Assembly (NCBI RefSeq): GCF_002995805.1
Contig: NZ_PVXL01000029.1
Coordinates: forward strand, 1 to 64,000
Reading direction: 5' to 3'
Origin: Neomoorella stamsii
GTDB taxonomy: Bacteria; Bacillota; DSM-521; Neomoorellales; Neomoorellaceae
DNA length: 64,000 bases
Positions 8,318-16,486 of the stretch are shown here, one piece after another. Below the pieces are notes generated by a model that ran no database searches, was not told the origin of the DNA, and saw nothing but the letters and a program-made list of their open reading frames with translations. The position numbers were made by a program, and so were the translations under genes. Every line of letters begins with the position of its first letter. Within the stretch, counting starts at the first letter, position 1.

Positions 8318-9337
8318 GTGAACCATGTTGAACGGGTGCAGGTGGCCCTGGCCCGGGGCCGGCCCGACCGGGTGCCGGCGGGAGAATTTGAGCTGGAACC
8401 GGGGCTGGTGGCGGCCCTGCTGGGCCGGGAAGGACCGGCGGGTTTTGCTGAGGAAGTGGCTGCCCGGGAACTCCTGGGGATGGACCTCCTGGCTGTTACT
8501 CCCCAGGCGCCATTAAAAGAAGAGGGAAATGACTGCTACCAGGATATCTGGGGCCGGCGGCTGCGGCGGCAGAGGGGCCTGACTACCGTCCAGGCCCCGG
8601 CCATCCCCGCCGTCAAGGAAGCAGCCAGTTACCGCCTGCCTGATGCGAGCGCCTTCGACCTGCGTTCCTTACGGCGCTGGCGGGAGGAAACGGATTTCTT
8701 CATTTTTGCCTTTGTAGACGGCCCTTTCCAGGGAACCAATAAGCTTTTTGATTTTACGGATTTTCTCCTGGCGGTGGCCGGCCGGGAGGGAGCCATCAGC
8801 GACCTGGCCGCGGCTGTAGTCGACTTTAACCTGGAGCTGGCCCGCCTCTGCGTCCAGGCCGGGGCCCATGGCCTGCTCATCGGCGACGACATTGCCTATG
8901 AGCGGGGGACCTACATTCACCCCGACCTGTGGCGGGAAATCTTTTTGCCCCTTTTGCGCCGCCAGGTAGAGGCCATTAAAGCCATGGGCGTTCCGGTCCT
9001 TTACCACTCCGACGGTAACTTGCAGGCCATTTTACCTGACCTGGCAGCTTTACCCCTGGACGGCATCCAGTGCCTGGAACCGGCCGCCGGCATGGACATT
9101 GGCGCCATTAAGAAGAAATACGGCGGGTGCCTGTGCTTAATGGGCAATTTCGACTTAAACCTCCTGGCTACAGGTACGCCAGAAACCATTACGGCGGCAG
9201 TAGAGCAGCTCCTGCTAGCGGCGGCGCCCGGCGGTGGGTATATCTTTTCCACCTCCAGCGGTATCTTGGGCGCTGACCTGCCACCCCGGAATGTCCTGGC
9301 CCTTTACCAGGCGGTAGCCAAATATGGTGCTTATTAA
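8318..9337 (+). CDS. URO-D-fold protein, candidate methyltransferase I
   Basis: A 339-residue uroporphyrinogen-decarboxylase-fold protein starting at GTG 8318 after AGGAGGCGAAGG. Its place after a corrinoid protein, methyltransferase II and activator suggests that it is methyltransferase I, which demethylates the substrate. The zinc-site region reads LYHSDGN (H230, D232), not the HxC of MtaA/MtbA-type enzymes, and no equivalent of their second cysteine motif ECA(V/I)PLRTPN is present. The metal site and substrate therefore differ from the two MtaA-like proteins near 37-40 kb. True uroporphyrinogen decarboxylase is unlikely in this context. The substrate (for example a methoxyaromatic) is inferred only from family and neighbours. 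Confidence 0.8.
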   Translation: MNHVERVQVALARGRPDRVPAGEFELEPGLVAALLGREGPAGFAEEVAARELLGMDLLAVTPQAPLKEEGNDCYQDIWGRRLRRQRGLTTVQAPAIPAVKEAASYRLPDASAFDLRSLRRWREETDFFIFAFVDGPFQGTNKLFDFTDFLLAVAGREGAISDLAAAVVDFNLELARLCVQAGAHGLLIGDDIAYERGTYIHPDLWREIFLPLLRRQVEAIKAMGVPVLYHSDGNLQAILPDLAALPLDGIQCLEPAAGMDIGAIKKKYGGCLCLMGNFDLNLLATGTPETITAAVEQLLLAAAPGGGYIFSTSSGILGADLPPRNVLALYQAVAKYGAY

Positions 9338-9491
9338 ATTTACCCTATATTTTGCACCCTTTACCAGAAGGCCTGGCATATTTTTTCCCGCCCGGCATAC
9401 CATTAAATAAGGATCCGGGCAGGCACTAACCCGGATGGCGAAAGGGTGGCCCTACCCTCGTACAACTTGAAGGTAGAACCTGGCGGGAGAG
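9338..9491 (+). other. Structured intergenic region without gene
   Basis: A weak hairpin CCAG-AAGGC-CTGG followed by CATATTTTTT (about 9364-9386) may end the methyl-transfer operon. Two further small hairpins follow: ATCCGGG 9413-9419 with CCCGGAT 9430-9436, and AGGGT/ACCCT near 9443-9457. No riboswitch consensus was recognised. Confidence 0.35.
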
Positions 9492-10190
9492 GTGGTTTGC
9501 TTGGCCTGTAGATTTTTACGCTGGCAGGTTATTTTACCCGTAGCGCTAGTGCTGGCCCTGGCTGGCGGCTGGTTTTATTCTTATTACCTGCGGGAGATAA
9601 AGGTCGAACCCCAGGAACTTATCGTCCAGGCCCTTGATACTACCAACCAGGCAACCAGCTACCGTTTCCACGTCGAGGCCAGCCTGATTACCGGGGGAAA
9701 TAAAATAGGCTTAAGCAGCCTGGACGGGGAGCGGGCCGGTGACGGCAGCCTGTATTTAAAGGGCCAAATGACCGGCCAGCCGGTGGAAATCTACCAGGTC
9801 AAAGATACCACTTATTTTCGCGACCCGACCTCCAAACGCTGGATGGTCACCCCTGGCAACAACCCCCTGGAGCAGGAAAAGTATATGGCTGAAATCAATC
9901 CCCTATCCATTTTAAAAATTACCGGGGTGGATGATTTGAAGTTTTTGGGCCGCCAGAAAAAGGTGCCGGGGAGGCCCTACCTCCTCACCTGCCGGCCGCA
10001 GGTCAACAACCAGTTCCTCAACAGCTACTGGCAGGATCTTTACTACCAGTTCTGGGTGGAACGGGGCAGTAACTACATCCGCAAAGTTTCCCTCGAAGCC
10101 GCCCACCGCCAGCGCCCCCAGGACAAACTGACCATGACGGTTGACTTCTACGATTTTAACAAGCGCATCAACATTAAACCGCCCCAGTAG
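9492..10190 (+). CDS. Membrane-anchored hypothetical protein (lipoprotein-sorting-like fold possible)
   Basis: A 232-residue protein with an N-terminal transmembrane helix (about residues 11-30, VILPVALVLALAGGW) and an extracytoplasmic remainder. The body contains alternating short strands (TTNQATSYRFHVEASL, GQPVEIYQVKDTTYFRD, TMTVDFYDFNK), recalling LolA/LppX-like extracellular proteins of Firmicutes. This is a resemblance in pattern only. GTG 9492 follows GGGAGAG; TTG 9501 is an alternative start. The stop codon lies inside an intrinsic terminator, so the gene forms its own unit between the corrinoid operon and the convergent molybdenum hydroxylase genes. Confidence 0.7.
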   Translation: MVCLACRFLRWQVILPVALVLALAGGWFYSYYLREIKVEPQELIVQALDTTNQATSYRFHVEASLITGGNKIGLSSLDGERAGDGSLYLKGQMTGQPVEIYQVKDTTYFRDPTSKRWMVTPGNNPLEQEKYMAEINPLSILKITGVDDLKFLGRQKKVPGRPYLLTCRPQVNNQFLNSYWQDLYYQFWVERGSNYIRKVSLEAAHRQRPQDKLTMTVDFYDFNKRINIKPPQ

Positions 10191-10202
10191 GGCGGTTTTA
10201 TC
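10176..10202 (+). terminator. Intrinsic terminator overlapping a stop codon
   Basis: AAACCGCCC (10176-10184) and GGGCGGTTT (10190-10198) form a perfect 9-bp stem with a CAGTA loop, followed by TATC. It ends the gene before it and, being flanked by A and T on both sides, may also act on the convergent operon. Confidence 0.85.
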
Positions 10203-10276
10203 ATTCAAGCACTGAAAATTTAACGCACGGGCTAATAACGCTGTACCCTGGTGACAGGTACTTGCCTGGCCCGATG

Positions 10277-10759
10277 CTATTGCTTCTCCTGGGCCACTAT
10301 TTCTGATGCCTTCTTTATTGCTTTGATGATACGTGTATACCCGGTACAGCGACATAAATTACCCTCTATACCCTTAAGAATCTCTTCTTCTGTAGGGGAC
10401 GGATTTTCATTTAACAGCCCTAAGGCAGCCATAAGCATTCCCGGTGTACAAAAACCGCATTGTATCGCCCCCTCCTCAATAAAGACTTGCTGTAAGGGAT
10501 GTAAGACTCCCTCGCTACTCAATCCTTCCACTGTAGTTATTTCATGACCATCTGCTTCTACAGCCAGGACCAGGCAGGAATTAACCGGACGTCCATCAAG
10601 GAGGATAGTGCAGGCCCCGCATTCTCCTTCACAACAACCCTCTTTAGTGCCCGTAAGGCCCAGATCTTCTCTGATGACCTGCAACAGGGTCCGATTAACG
10701 GGAACTCGGAGGGTATAACTGTCACCATTGACTTTTAAGGATATGGTACTTTCCTTCAT
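10277..10759 (-). CDS. Molybdenum hydroxylase [2Fe-2S] subunit (xanthine dehydrogenase family, small subunit)
   Basis: A 160-residue protein with two [2Fe-2S] domains: C42, C47, C50, C62 for the ferredoxin-type cluster, and C101, C104, C136, C138 for the second. It relays electrons from the molybdenum subunit to the FAD subunit. It is the last gene of a three-gene operon (large, FAD, Fe-S), 6 bp after the FAD subunit. Family members hydroxylate purines, aldehydes, N-heterocycles or aromatic acyl-CoAs; the substrate cannot be read from this subunit. Confidence 0.92.
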   Translation of the reverse strand: MKESTISLKVNGDSYTLRVPVNRTLLQVIREDLGLTGTKEGCCEGECGACTILLDGRPVNSCLVLAVEADGHEITTVEGLSSEGVLHPLQQVFIEEGAIQCGFCTPGMLMAALGLLNENPSPTEEEILKGIEGNLCRCTGYTRIIKAIKKASEIVAQEKQ

Positions 10760-10765
10760 TAGTTA

Positions 10766-11647
10766 TTACCCCTCACTTTTTAACCTGGCATAAGCTATTT
10801 GCGCTGCCCGGTGAAGCAAAACCTTTAAAAGCTCCTGCCGGTATTCGGCTGTTGAACGCCAGCTCGTACGCGGTTTTGCTTCTGCCGCAGCAATTACCCC
10901 TGCTTGCTGCAAAACGCTATCAGTTATATCTTTACCTTTAAGATAGCTTTCTGCCTGCCTGGCCCGTAGGGGCGTAGGTCCTGCCGTAGTCAAAGCGATG
11001 CGGACCTGCTGACACCTAACGAGATCTGGTTCGCATTCCAGATAAACAGCTACTCCCAGCAGCGCCAGGTCCATGGCTTTGCGCCGGGTAAATTTTAGAT
11101 AGGCAGCACCGCTGTACCTGGTAGCTGGCGGCACCAGGATATAGGAGAGGAGTTCACCCTGTGCCAGGACGGTTTGTCTGGGAGCTTCAAAAAAATTTTC
11201 TAATGGCACTTCTCGCTGGCCTGCCAGACCCCTGATTGTTACTCTGGCATCTAAAACCAGCAGGGGAGCCACGCTATCTGCTGAAGGCAGAGCCGTACAA
11301 ATATTGCCACCAATGGTACCGCGCTGGCGAATTTGTACCGAGCCAATGCGGCTTATACCATCTAAAAGGACGGGGTATTTTTCTTTAATCAAGGGCATTA
11401 CTTCTAACTCATGATGGGTGGTCAGGGCTCCTATTTTTAACCCTTTTTCCGGCGAGTAATGGATTCCTTTCAATTCATCCAAACCTTTAATATCAATAAG
11501 ATATCCAGGTTTACTTTGCCCTTTGTGCATCTCGACAAGGACATCGGTACCGCCAGCGTAGAATCGCGCCCGATTGCCGAGATTATAACCGAGCTGGCAT
11601 GCTTCCTCCAGGCTGGTCGGTTTTAAAAGCTCAAACTGGGGTAACAT
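10766..11647 (-). CDS. Molybdenum hydroxylase FAD-binding subunit (medium subunit)
   Basis: A 293-residue protein of the CoxM/XdhB family. FAD-binding motifs are YAGGTDVLVEM near residue 30 and RQRGTIGGNICTALPSADS near residue 110. It passes electrons from the Fe-S subunit to NAD or another acceptor. It directly abuts the large subunit gene (stop and start adjoin), which indicates translational coupling. Confidence 0.92.
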   Translation of the reverse strand: MLPQFELLKPTSLEEACQLGYNLGNRARFYAGGTDVLVEMHKGQSKPGYLIDIKGLDELKGIHYSPEKGLKIGALTTHHELEVMPLIKEKYPVLLDGISRIGSVQIRQRGTIGGNICTALPSADSVAPLLVLDARVTIRGLAGQREVPLENFFEAPRQTVLAQGELLSYILVPPATRYSGAAYLKFTRRKAMDLALLGVAVYLECEPDLVRCQQVRIALTTAGPTPLRARQAESYLKGKDITDSVLQQAGVIAAAEAKPRTSWRSTAEYRQELLKVLLHRAAQIAYARLKSEG

Positions 11648-13981
11648 CTACCTTTCCACCCCCATACGACCCTTACTTTTAAGAGCCGCCAGAATATTTT
11701 CGGGTTTAAGAGGCAGGCTGTTAAGACGGGCCCCGAGGGCGTTATTGACGGCATTACCGATGGCAGCTGCCGTCGGGGCTAGACCGGGCTCACCAATACC
11801 TTTAGCGCCAAAGGGCCCTTCCGGATGATTGGACTCTATCAGTGAGACAGCTGTTTCCACGGTAGCATCTGCTGCCGTCGGTATTTTGTAATCTACCATG
11901 CTCGCGTTTTTTACTATCCCTTGTTCTAGGATCATTTCTTCTAATAGCGCATGGCCCAGACCCATAATAATGGCTCCTTCAATTTGTTGCCGGCAGGCAT
12001 CGGGGTTAATGGCCCGGCCGACATCATGGGCCGCGGATATCTTCAGGACTTTAACCTTGCCCGTTTCCGGATCGATTTCTACTTCGGCAGCTTGGGCCCC
12101 GTACATCCAGAAAACGGTTGGCCGGCTGGATTGCCGTGTTTCAACATCCGGGGGATCGAAGATATCCGAGGTCGAATAAGAGCCATGGCCTATTACCGGT
12201 GGTTGTTCTTTTAAAATTCCACTTTTACTAATTTGTTCCAGGGAAATTACCCGGCCTGTGCCATTTGTCGTTTGTTCAAGGATTAAACCATCCTTGATGA
12301 CAACTCTTTCGGGAGGAACATGCCAGGCTCTGGCAGCAAGAACTTTTAATTGCTCTTTGATATCGCGTGCTGCTAGTAAAACAGCGTTACCGATGTGGAA
12401 GGTCAAACGGCTGGAAGTAGTAGTTTTATCATAGGGGGTAAAGGCCGTATCTACAGGGGCCAGTGAAACTTTATTAACAGAGATGCCGAGTTCTTCGGCA
12501 ACGATCTGGGCGATGACGGTATTAACCCCCTGGCCTAACTCCATCCCACCCTGCAAAACTGTTACTGACCCGTCTTCATTTAACCTGATTATAGCTGAGG
12601 AAGTAGAAGGGGTACCTGTTAGTTTACAAAAGCAAGCAATTCCTTTACCACGTAGTTTACCTTCCGGGGTAACTGTCCGCAAAGGTTTACTGTACCAGTC
12701 AATTTGGTGTCCGGCTGCTTCTAAAGCCGGTTTAAGGCCAACACTGAACAGGCGCTCACCAGTAGCGGAGATACTGCCTTCTTCTAAGGCATTATGTAGC
12801 CTTAGTTCTAGTGGGTCAAGGTTCAATTCCCGCGCCAGGGCATCCATCTGGCTCTCATGGGCCCAGGCTATTTCCGGCACCCCAAAACCCCGGTAAGCGC
12901 TGCCGACGGGTTTATTGGTGCAAATACAATAGCCATCTATTTTTATATGGGGAATTTTGTAAGGACCGGCGGCGGCAAAACCGGCATTATAATTCACCCT
13001 TGGCCCAACAGTGACATAAGCGCCCGTATCCCAGTAAGCTTTAACTTCTTGCGCTACCAGGGTTCCATCCTTTTTGGCCCCGGTCTTGATCTTAAAGTGA
13101 GCCGGGCCGCGGACGACACTGCTTACGAAATCTTCCTGGCGACTGAAAACTACCTTTACTGGCCGTCCTTGCGCTTTAAAGGCCAGGGTTACGGCTATTG
13201 GTTCAGCCCGCAGCTCATATTTAGAGCCAAAACCGCCTCCTATCCAGGTACAAATAATCCGAATGTTGTTCATGGACATATTTAAGGCCCGTGCCAATTG
13301 TTCGCGCAGCATAAAGGGTGATTGGGCCGGAGTCCAGATAGTTAAATAGCCCCCTGCATCAACGCGGGCAACGGCACAATGGGTCTCCAGGGTTACATGC
13401 TGAAGCATGGAACAGTTAAATTCATTCTCGATGATTACATCTGACTCTTTCCAACCTGTCTCAACATCACCTTTTCTAAGGGTAAAATGATCACATATGT
13501 TTGTTCCCGGCACCGGTCTGGCCTGACCCAAAATATTATATTCATTCCAGTTTTCGTGAACTAAGGGAGAACCTGGTTCCATAGCCTGGAAGGGATCTAA
13601 AACCGCCGGTAGGGGTTCAAAATCTACCTTGACCAGCTGGACGGCTTCGGCGGCTATTTCCGGGTGTTCCGCTGCAATAGCAACTACTGGCTCTCCGGCG
13701 TAACGTACCTTTTGATAAGCCAAGAAGGGCTGGTCTTCAATAAACTGGCCAAAGCGATTATGGAAATCATTTCCCGTGACTATGGCTCTTACACCGGGCA
13801 GGGCGCTGGCCTTGGTAGTATCGATGTTTAATATACGGGCATGGGGTAAAGGACTGCGATAAACGGCCCCATAAAGCTGGTGGGGGAACTGGATATCGGC
13901 ACCATAAATTGCCCTTCCGGTAACTTTTTCGAGGGCATCTTTTCTGATAATAGACTTACCAACTACTTTGAACGGCTTCAT
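11648..13981 (-). CDS. Molybdenum hydroxylase large (molybdopterin-binding) subunit, xanthine dehydrogenase family
   Basis: A 777-residue protein from ATG 13981, chosen because GGAGAGGG lies 4-11 bases upstream and the family N-terminus (VVGKSIIRKDALEKVTG) follows; the frame stays open further upstream but without support. Cofactor-binding stretches visible are IGGGFGSKYE, GSAYRGFGVPE and GAKGIGEPGL; the last holds the expected catalytic glutamate. The VAYRCSFR active loop of CO dehydrogenase is absent, so it is not CoxL. It heads an operon with the FAD and Fe-S subunits, driven by a promoter carrying the GntR-type operator. The substrate is unknown; aldehyde, purine and aromatic substrates are possible. 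Confidence 0.9.
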   Translation of the reverse strand: MKPFKVVGKSIIRKDALEKVTGRAIYGADIQFPHQLYGAVYRSPLPHARILNIDTTKASALPGVRAIVTGNDFHNRFGQFIEDQPFLAYQKVRYAGEPVVAIAAEHPEIAAEAVQLVKVDFEPLPAVLDPFQAMEPGSPLVHENWNEYNILGQARPVPGTNICDHFTLRKGDVETGWKESDVIIENEFNCSMLQHVTLETHCAVARVDAGGYLTIWTPAQSPFMLREQLARALNMSMNNIRIICTWIGGGFGSKYELRAEPIAVTLAFKAQGRPVKVVFSRQEDFVSSVVRGPAHFKIKTGAKKDGTLVAQEVKAYWDTGAYVTVGPRVNYNAGFAAAGPYKIPHIKIDGYCICTNKPVGSAYRGFGVPEIAWAHESQMDALARELNLDPLELRLHNALEEGSISATGERLFSVGLKPALEAAGHQIDWYSKPLRTVTPEGKLRGKGIACFCKLTGTPSTSSAIIRLNEDGSVTVLQGGMELGQGVNTVIAQIVAEELGISVNKVSLAPVDTAFTPYDKTTTSSRLTFHIGNAVLLAARDIKEQLKVLAARAWHVPPERVVIKDGLILEQTTNGTGRVISLEQISKSGILKEQPPVIGHGSYSTSDIFDPPDVETRQSSRPTVFWMYGAQAAEVEIDPETGKVKVLKISAAHDVGRAINPDACRQQIEGAIIMGLGHALLEEMILEQGIVKNASMVDYKIPTAADATVETAVSLIESNHPEGPFGAKGIGEPGLAPTAAAIGNAVNNALGARLNSLPLKPENILAALKSKGRMGVER

Positions 13982-14035
13982 TATCCCTCTCCTTCTTACC
14001 GGCATAATGTTGATGGTTAAAAATTTTACCCTTGA

Positions 14036-14100
14036 CTTTCGATAAAAGTTAATCGATAATTTATTATCATAAAGATAAACCCTTTTCTTGCAATTGTCAA
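14036..14100 (-). promoter_or_regulatory. Promoter and GntR-type operator of the molybdenum hydroxylase operon
   Basis: On the minus strand TTGACA (14100-14095) and TATCTT (14077-14072) are 17 bp apart. Just downstream of the -10, bases 14059-14036 hold two ATCGA(T) cores 14 bp apart. This is the same arrangement, in the same orientation and position relative to the promoter, as at 15674-15697 and 18398-18421. Binding there would block initiation or early elongation. Confidence 0.75.
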
Positions 14101-14207
14101 GTATGGGGGACCCGAAAAATCTAGGGAATTCATCCCTGATCAACAATGCCCACATATTTATGACAAATTACATTAATTACATTAGTAAATGAAAGGGTTG
14201 ATAAAGG

Positions 14208-15422
14208 ATGTTTGCCGTGGCCATCATTGCAACCTTGGATACTAAAGGTGAAGAAGCATTATATATCAAAAGCATTATAGCTGAACAGGGTATAAAACCG
14301 GTAGTTATAGATACTGGCATTAAAGGGGAGCCCGCGTTTGAGGCAGATATCACCTGTTGTGAAATAGCCCGGGCTGCCGGGCAAAGCATACAACAGATTA
14401 TATCCTGGAATGATCGCGGTCGGGCGGTAACTGTTATGGGTTTAGGGTGCGCGCGTATTTTAGAGAAACTATATTCAGAAGGTAAAATCCAGGGAGTAAT
14501 TGGCCTGGGCGGCTCGGGAGGGACGAGTATTGCCACTACAGCTATGAAAACCCTGCCTTTAGGGGTACCTAAAGTAATGGTATCTACCTTAGCTTCGGGC
14601 AATACTAGGCCCTATGTTGGCTCCAAAGACATTATTATGTTTCCTTCCATAGTTGACATTGCTGGCTTAAACACCCTTTCCCGCCAGATTTTATATAATG
14701 CAGCCCTGGCACTATGCGGTATGGTTAAAGGAAAAGAAATAGATTTTACTAACACTTCCAGCGCCAGGGTCAAGATAGGGGCCACAATGTTTGGCGTAAC
14801 TACTCCTTGCGTTATGCAAGCCAAAGCCATTTTAGAAACCCGGGGTTACGAAATGCTGGTTTTTCATGCTAACGGCGCCGGGGGTAGGTCCTTGGAGGAG
14901 CTGGTAACGGATGGAGTGATTAATGCCGTTTTGGATGTTACCACTACCGAAATTGCCAACGAACTTTTCCACGGCACTTTTACGGCCGGCCCCGATAGAT
15001 TGGAGGCGGCTGGCAAGAAAGGTATACCCCAGGTAATATCCTTGGGAGCACAGGACATGGTAACTTTCGGCCCGCCGGAAATGTTACCGGATAAATACAA
15101 AGACCGCAGGTTGCACCTCCATAACCCCGCCATTTTATTGATGCGGACTAATATTGAAGAAAACAAGAAAATTGGTCAGGTACTGGCGGAGAAAATAAAC
15201 CGTGCCCGCGGGCCCGTAACTTTGGTAATACCCCAGGGAGGGTTTTCCCTGATGGATATGCCGGGTGAGCCTTTTTATGGGCCTGATGAAGACCGGGCTC
15301 TCATAGATGCTTTACTTTCTTCTTTAAATCCCGAGATTAAAGTAGTAATTATGCCTGGCAATATCAACTCTCCTGCAGTAGCTGAAAAAATGGCTCAAGA
15401 ATTACATGAATTGATGGTATAA
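14208..15422 (+). CDS. Tm-1-like / UPF0261 family protein
   Basis: A 404-residue protein of the UPF0261/Tm-1 N-terminal family. It opens with AIIATLDTKGEEALYI, and GLGGSGGTSIATTAM (about residue 105) and IPQGGFSLMDMPGEPFY (about 345) are characteristic family stretches. Members are putative nucleotide-binding, TIM-barrel-like proteins often found near catabolic genes; no general reaction is established. It is divergent from the molybdenum hydroxylase operon. ATG 14208 follows a weak AAGG site. Base composition is visibly more AT-rich than that of the corrinoid operon. Confidence 0.85.
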   Translation: MFAVAIIATLDTKGEEALYIKSIIAEQGIKPVVIDTGIKGEPAFEADITCCEIARAAGQSIQQIISWNDRGRAVTVMGLGCARILEKLYSEGKIQGVIGLGGSGGTSIATTAMKTLPLGVPKVMVSTLASGNTRPYVGSKDIIMFPSIVDIAGLNTLSRQILYNAALALCGMVKGKEIDFTNTSSARVKIGATMFGVTTPCVMQAKAILETRGYEMLVFHANGAGGRSLEELVTDGVINAVLDVTTTEIANELFHGTFTAGPDRLEAAGKKGIPQVISLGAQDMVTFGPPEMLPDKYKDRRLHLHNPAILLMRTNIEENKKIGQVLAEKINRARGPVTLVIPQGGFSLMDMPGEPFYGPDEDRALIDALLSSLNPEIKVVIMPGNINSPAVAEKMAQELHELMV

Positions 15423-15633
15423 ATTAATGCCGGCAGTGTTGGTAAGCCTAAACATGGCGATCCCCATGCTGTTTATGTTGTTTTGATGTCAGGGAACAAG
15501 TGGTGGTAGAGTTTATCAAGGTGGCCTATGACTGGCATCAGGCCGCCAGACAGGTGCTGGCAGCCGGGCTTTCAGAAAGGACGGCTGAGTGGATACGTTT
15601 TGGCAAACTGCCTAAAAAACTTAAAATTGTCCA
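15423..15633 (+). other. Intergenic region with a short remnant-like open frame
   Basis: A frame starting GTG 15503 reads about 45 residues (VVEFIKVAYDWHQAARQVL and so on) to a TGA near 15638. The upstream frame is broken by stops. It has no good ribosome site and looks like the tail of a lost gene; I do not recognise it. Nothing else is seen between the Tm-1-like gene and the gntR promoter. Confidence 0.3.
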
Positions 15634-15697
15634 TTGACAGTGTACCGGCAGGAAGCTATACTATATATAGGCATTATCGATAATATTTAATCGATAG
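15634..15697 (+). promoter_or_regulatory. Promoter and operator of the gntR gene
   Basis: TTGACA (15634-15639) and TATACT (15657-15662) are spaced 17 bp, near consensus. A 24-bp element at 15674-15697 begins about 5 bp after the expected start site and holds two TATCGATA/AATCGATA cores 14 bp apart. The same 24 bases occur exactly at 18398-18421, and a close variant lies before the molybdenum hydroxylase operon. I infer autoregulation by the GntR protein encoded next. Confidence 0.85.
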
Positions 15698-15740
15698 CAA
15701 CTAATAAACGAATAATTACAGGCTTAAGGATGGAGCGAAG

Positions 15741-16421
15741 TTGAAAAAGACAGCAAGTACTACCAATGTATCTTCTAAAATTTTAAGCCGCAGAGTTTTA
15801 AGGGAAGATATAAAGCAATACCTAATCAATCTTATCCTAAATGGTAGTTTGCAACCCGGAGAACGGGTGGTTGAGATCAGGATTGCTAAAGAATTGGGGG
15901 TAAGCCAGGCTCCTGTTCGGGAAGCTATCCGGGAATTAGAACAGATGGGTTTAATAGAGACTTCCCCTTTTCAAGGGGCCTTTGTAAAGAAATTAACCCG
16001 GAAAAACCTTTTAGAAGCATATGCAGTAAGAGGGATGATGGAGGCCGCTGCTGCTAAAGACGCGGCAAATAAAATAACAGCAGAGGAGGTAGAGCACCTT
16101 AAAGAATTGGTAAATGAGATGCTAATAGCGGCGAAAGAGGGGGATGTCCAGGGGTTCATAGAAAAGGATATTGAATTTCATGAAACCATATTTCAAATTG
16201 CTGGTAACGAACTCTTGTACAAACTATGGCAATCAGTACGGCTAAGTAGTTATACAGTTATCACTACTAAACTTTCCAAACGCAGCTTATATGACCTGGC
16301 CAATCGCCACAGCACTATTTTAGCCAGCCTGGAGGCGAAAGATGCTGCTAAAGCCGAATATTTGGCTCGCCTGCATATTGAAGAATTGAGCGAAGAGATT
16401 CTTAACGAAGTAGAGGATTAA
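15741..16421 (+). CDS. GntR-family regulator, FCD subfamily
   Basis: A 226-residue regulator. The N-terminal winged helix spans about residues 18-85 (LQPGERVVEIRIAKELGVSQAPVREAIRELEQMGLI). The C-terminal helical FCD domain carries the metal/ligand residues in DIEFHETIF, RHSTI and LHIEEL. TTG 15741 is preceded by AAGGATGGAG. FCD regulators commonly respond to organic acids or sugar acids. The strong promoter with a 24-bp operator directly upstream, repeated at two other promoters nearby, makes this the likely regulator of the region. Confidence 0.92.
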   Translation: MKKTASTTNVSSKILSRRVLREDIKQYLINLILNGSLQPGERVVEIRIAKELGVSQAPVREAIRELEQMGLIETSPFQGAFVKKLTRKNLLEAYAVRGMMEAAAAKDAANKITAEEVEHLKELVNEMLIAAKEGDVQGFIEKDIEFHETIFQIAGNELLYKLWQSVRLSSYTVITTKLSKRSLYDLANRHSTILASLEAKDAAKAEYLARLHIEELSEEILNEVED

Positions 16422-16486
16422 AATCCGAAGGATCGGGTATGAAGCAAAAGCATCTTTCATAAAAAAGCATAAATGGGGGGACTCAG

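Noticed and set aside
8318-9337. Authentic uroporphyrinogen decarboxylase (HemE)
   Set aside because: It sits in a corrinoid methyl-transfer operon with no heme genes, and the sequence follows the methyltransferase-like URO-D branch.
9411-9490. Riboswitch in the leader of the hypothetical membrane protein gene
   Set aside because: Small hairpins are present but no c-di-GMP, Moco, THF or other consensus could be matched.
11648-13981. Aerobic-type CO dehydrogenase large subunit (CoxL)
   Set aside because: The VAYRCSFR active-site loop is absent; GSAYRGFG is present instead.
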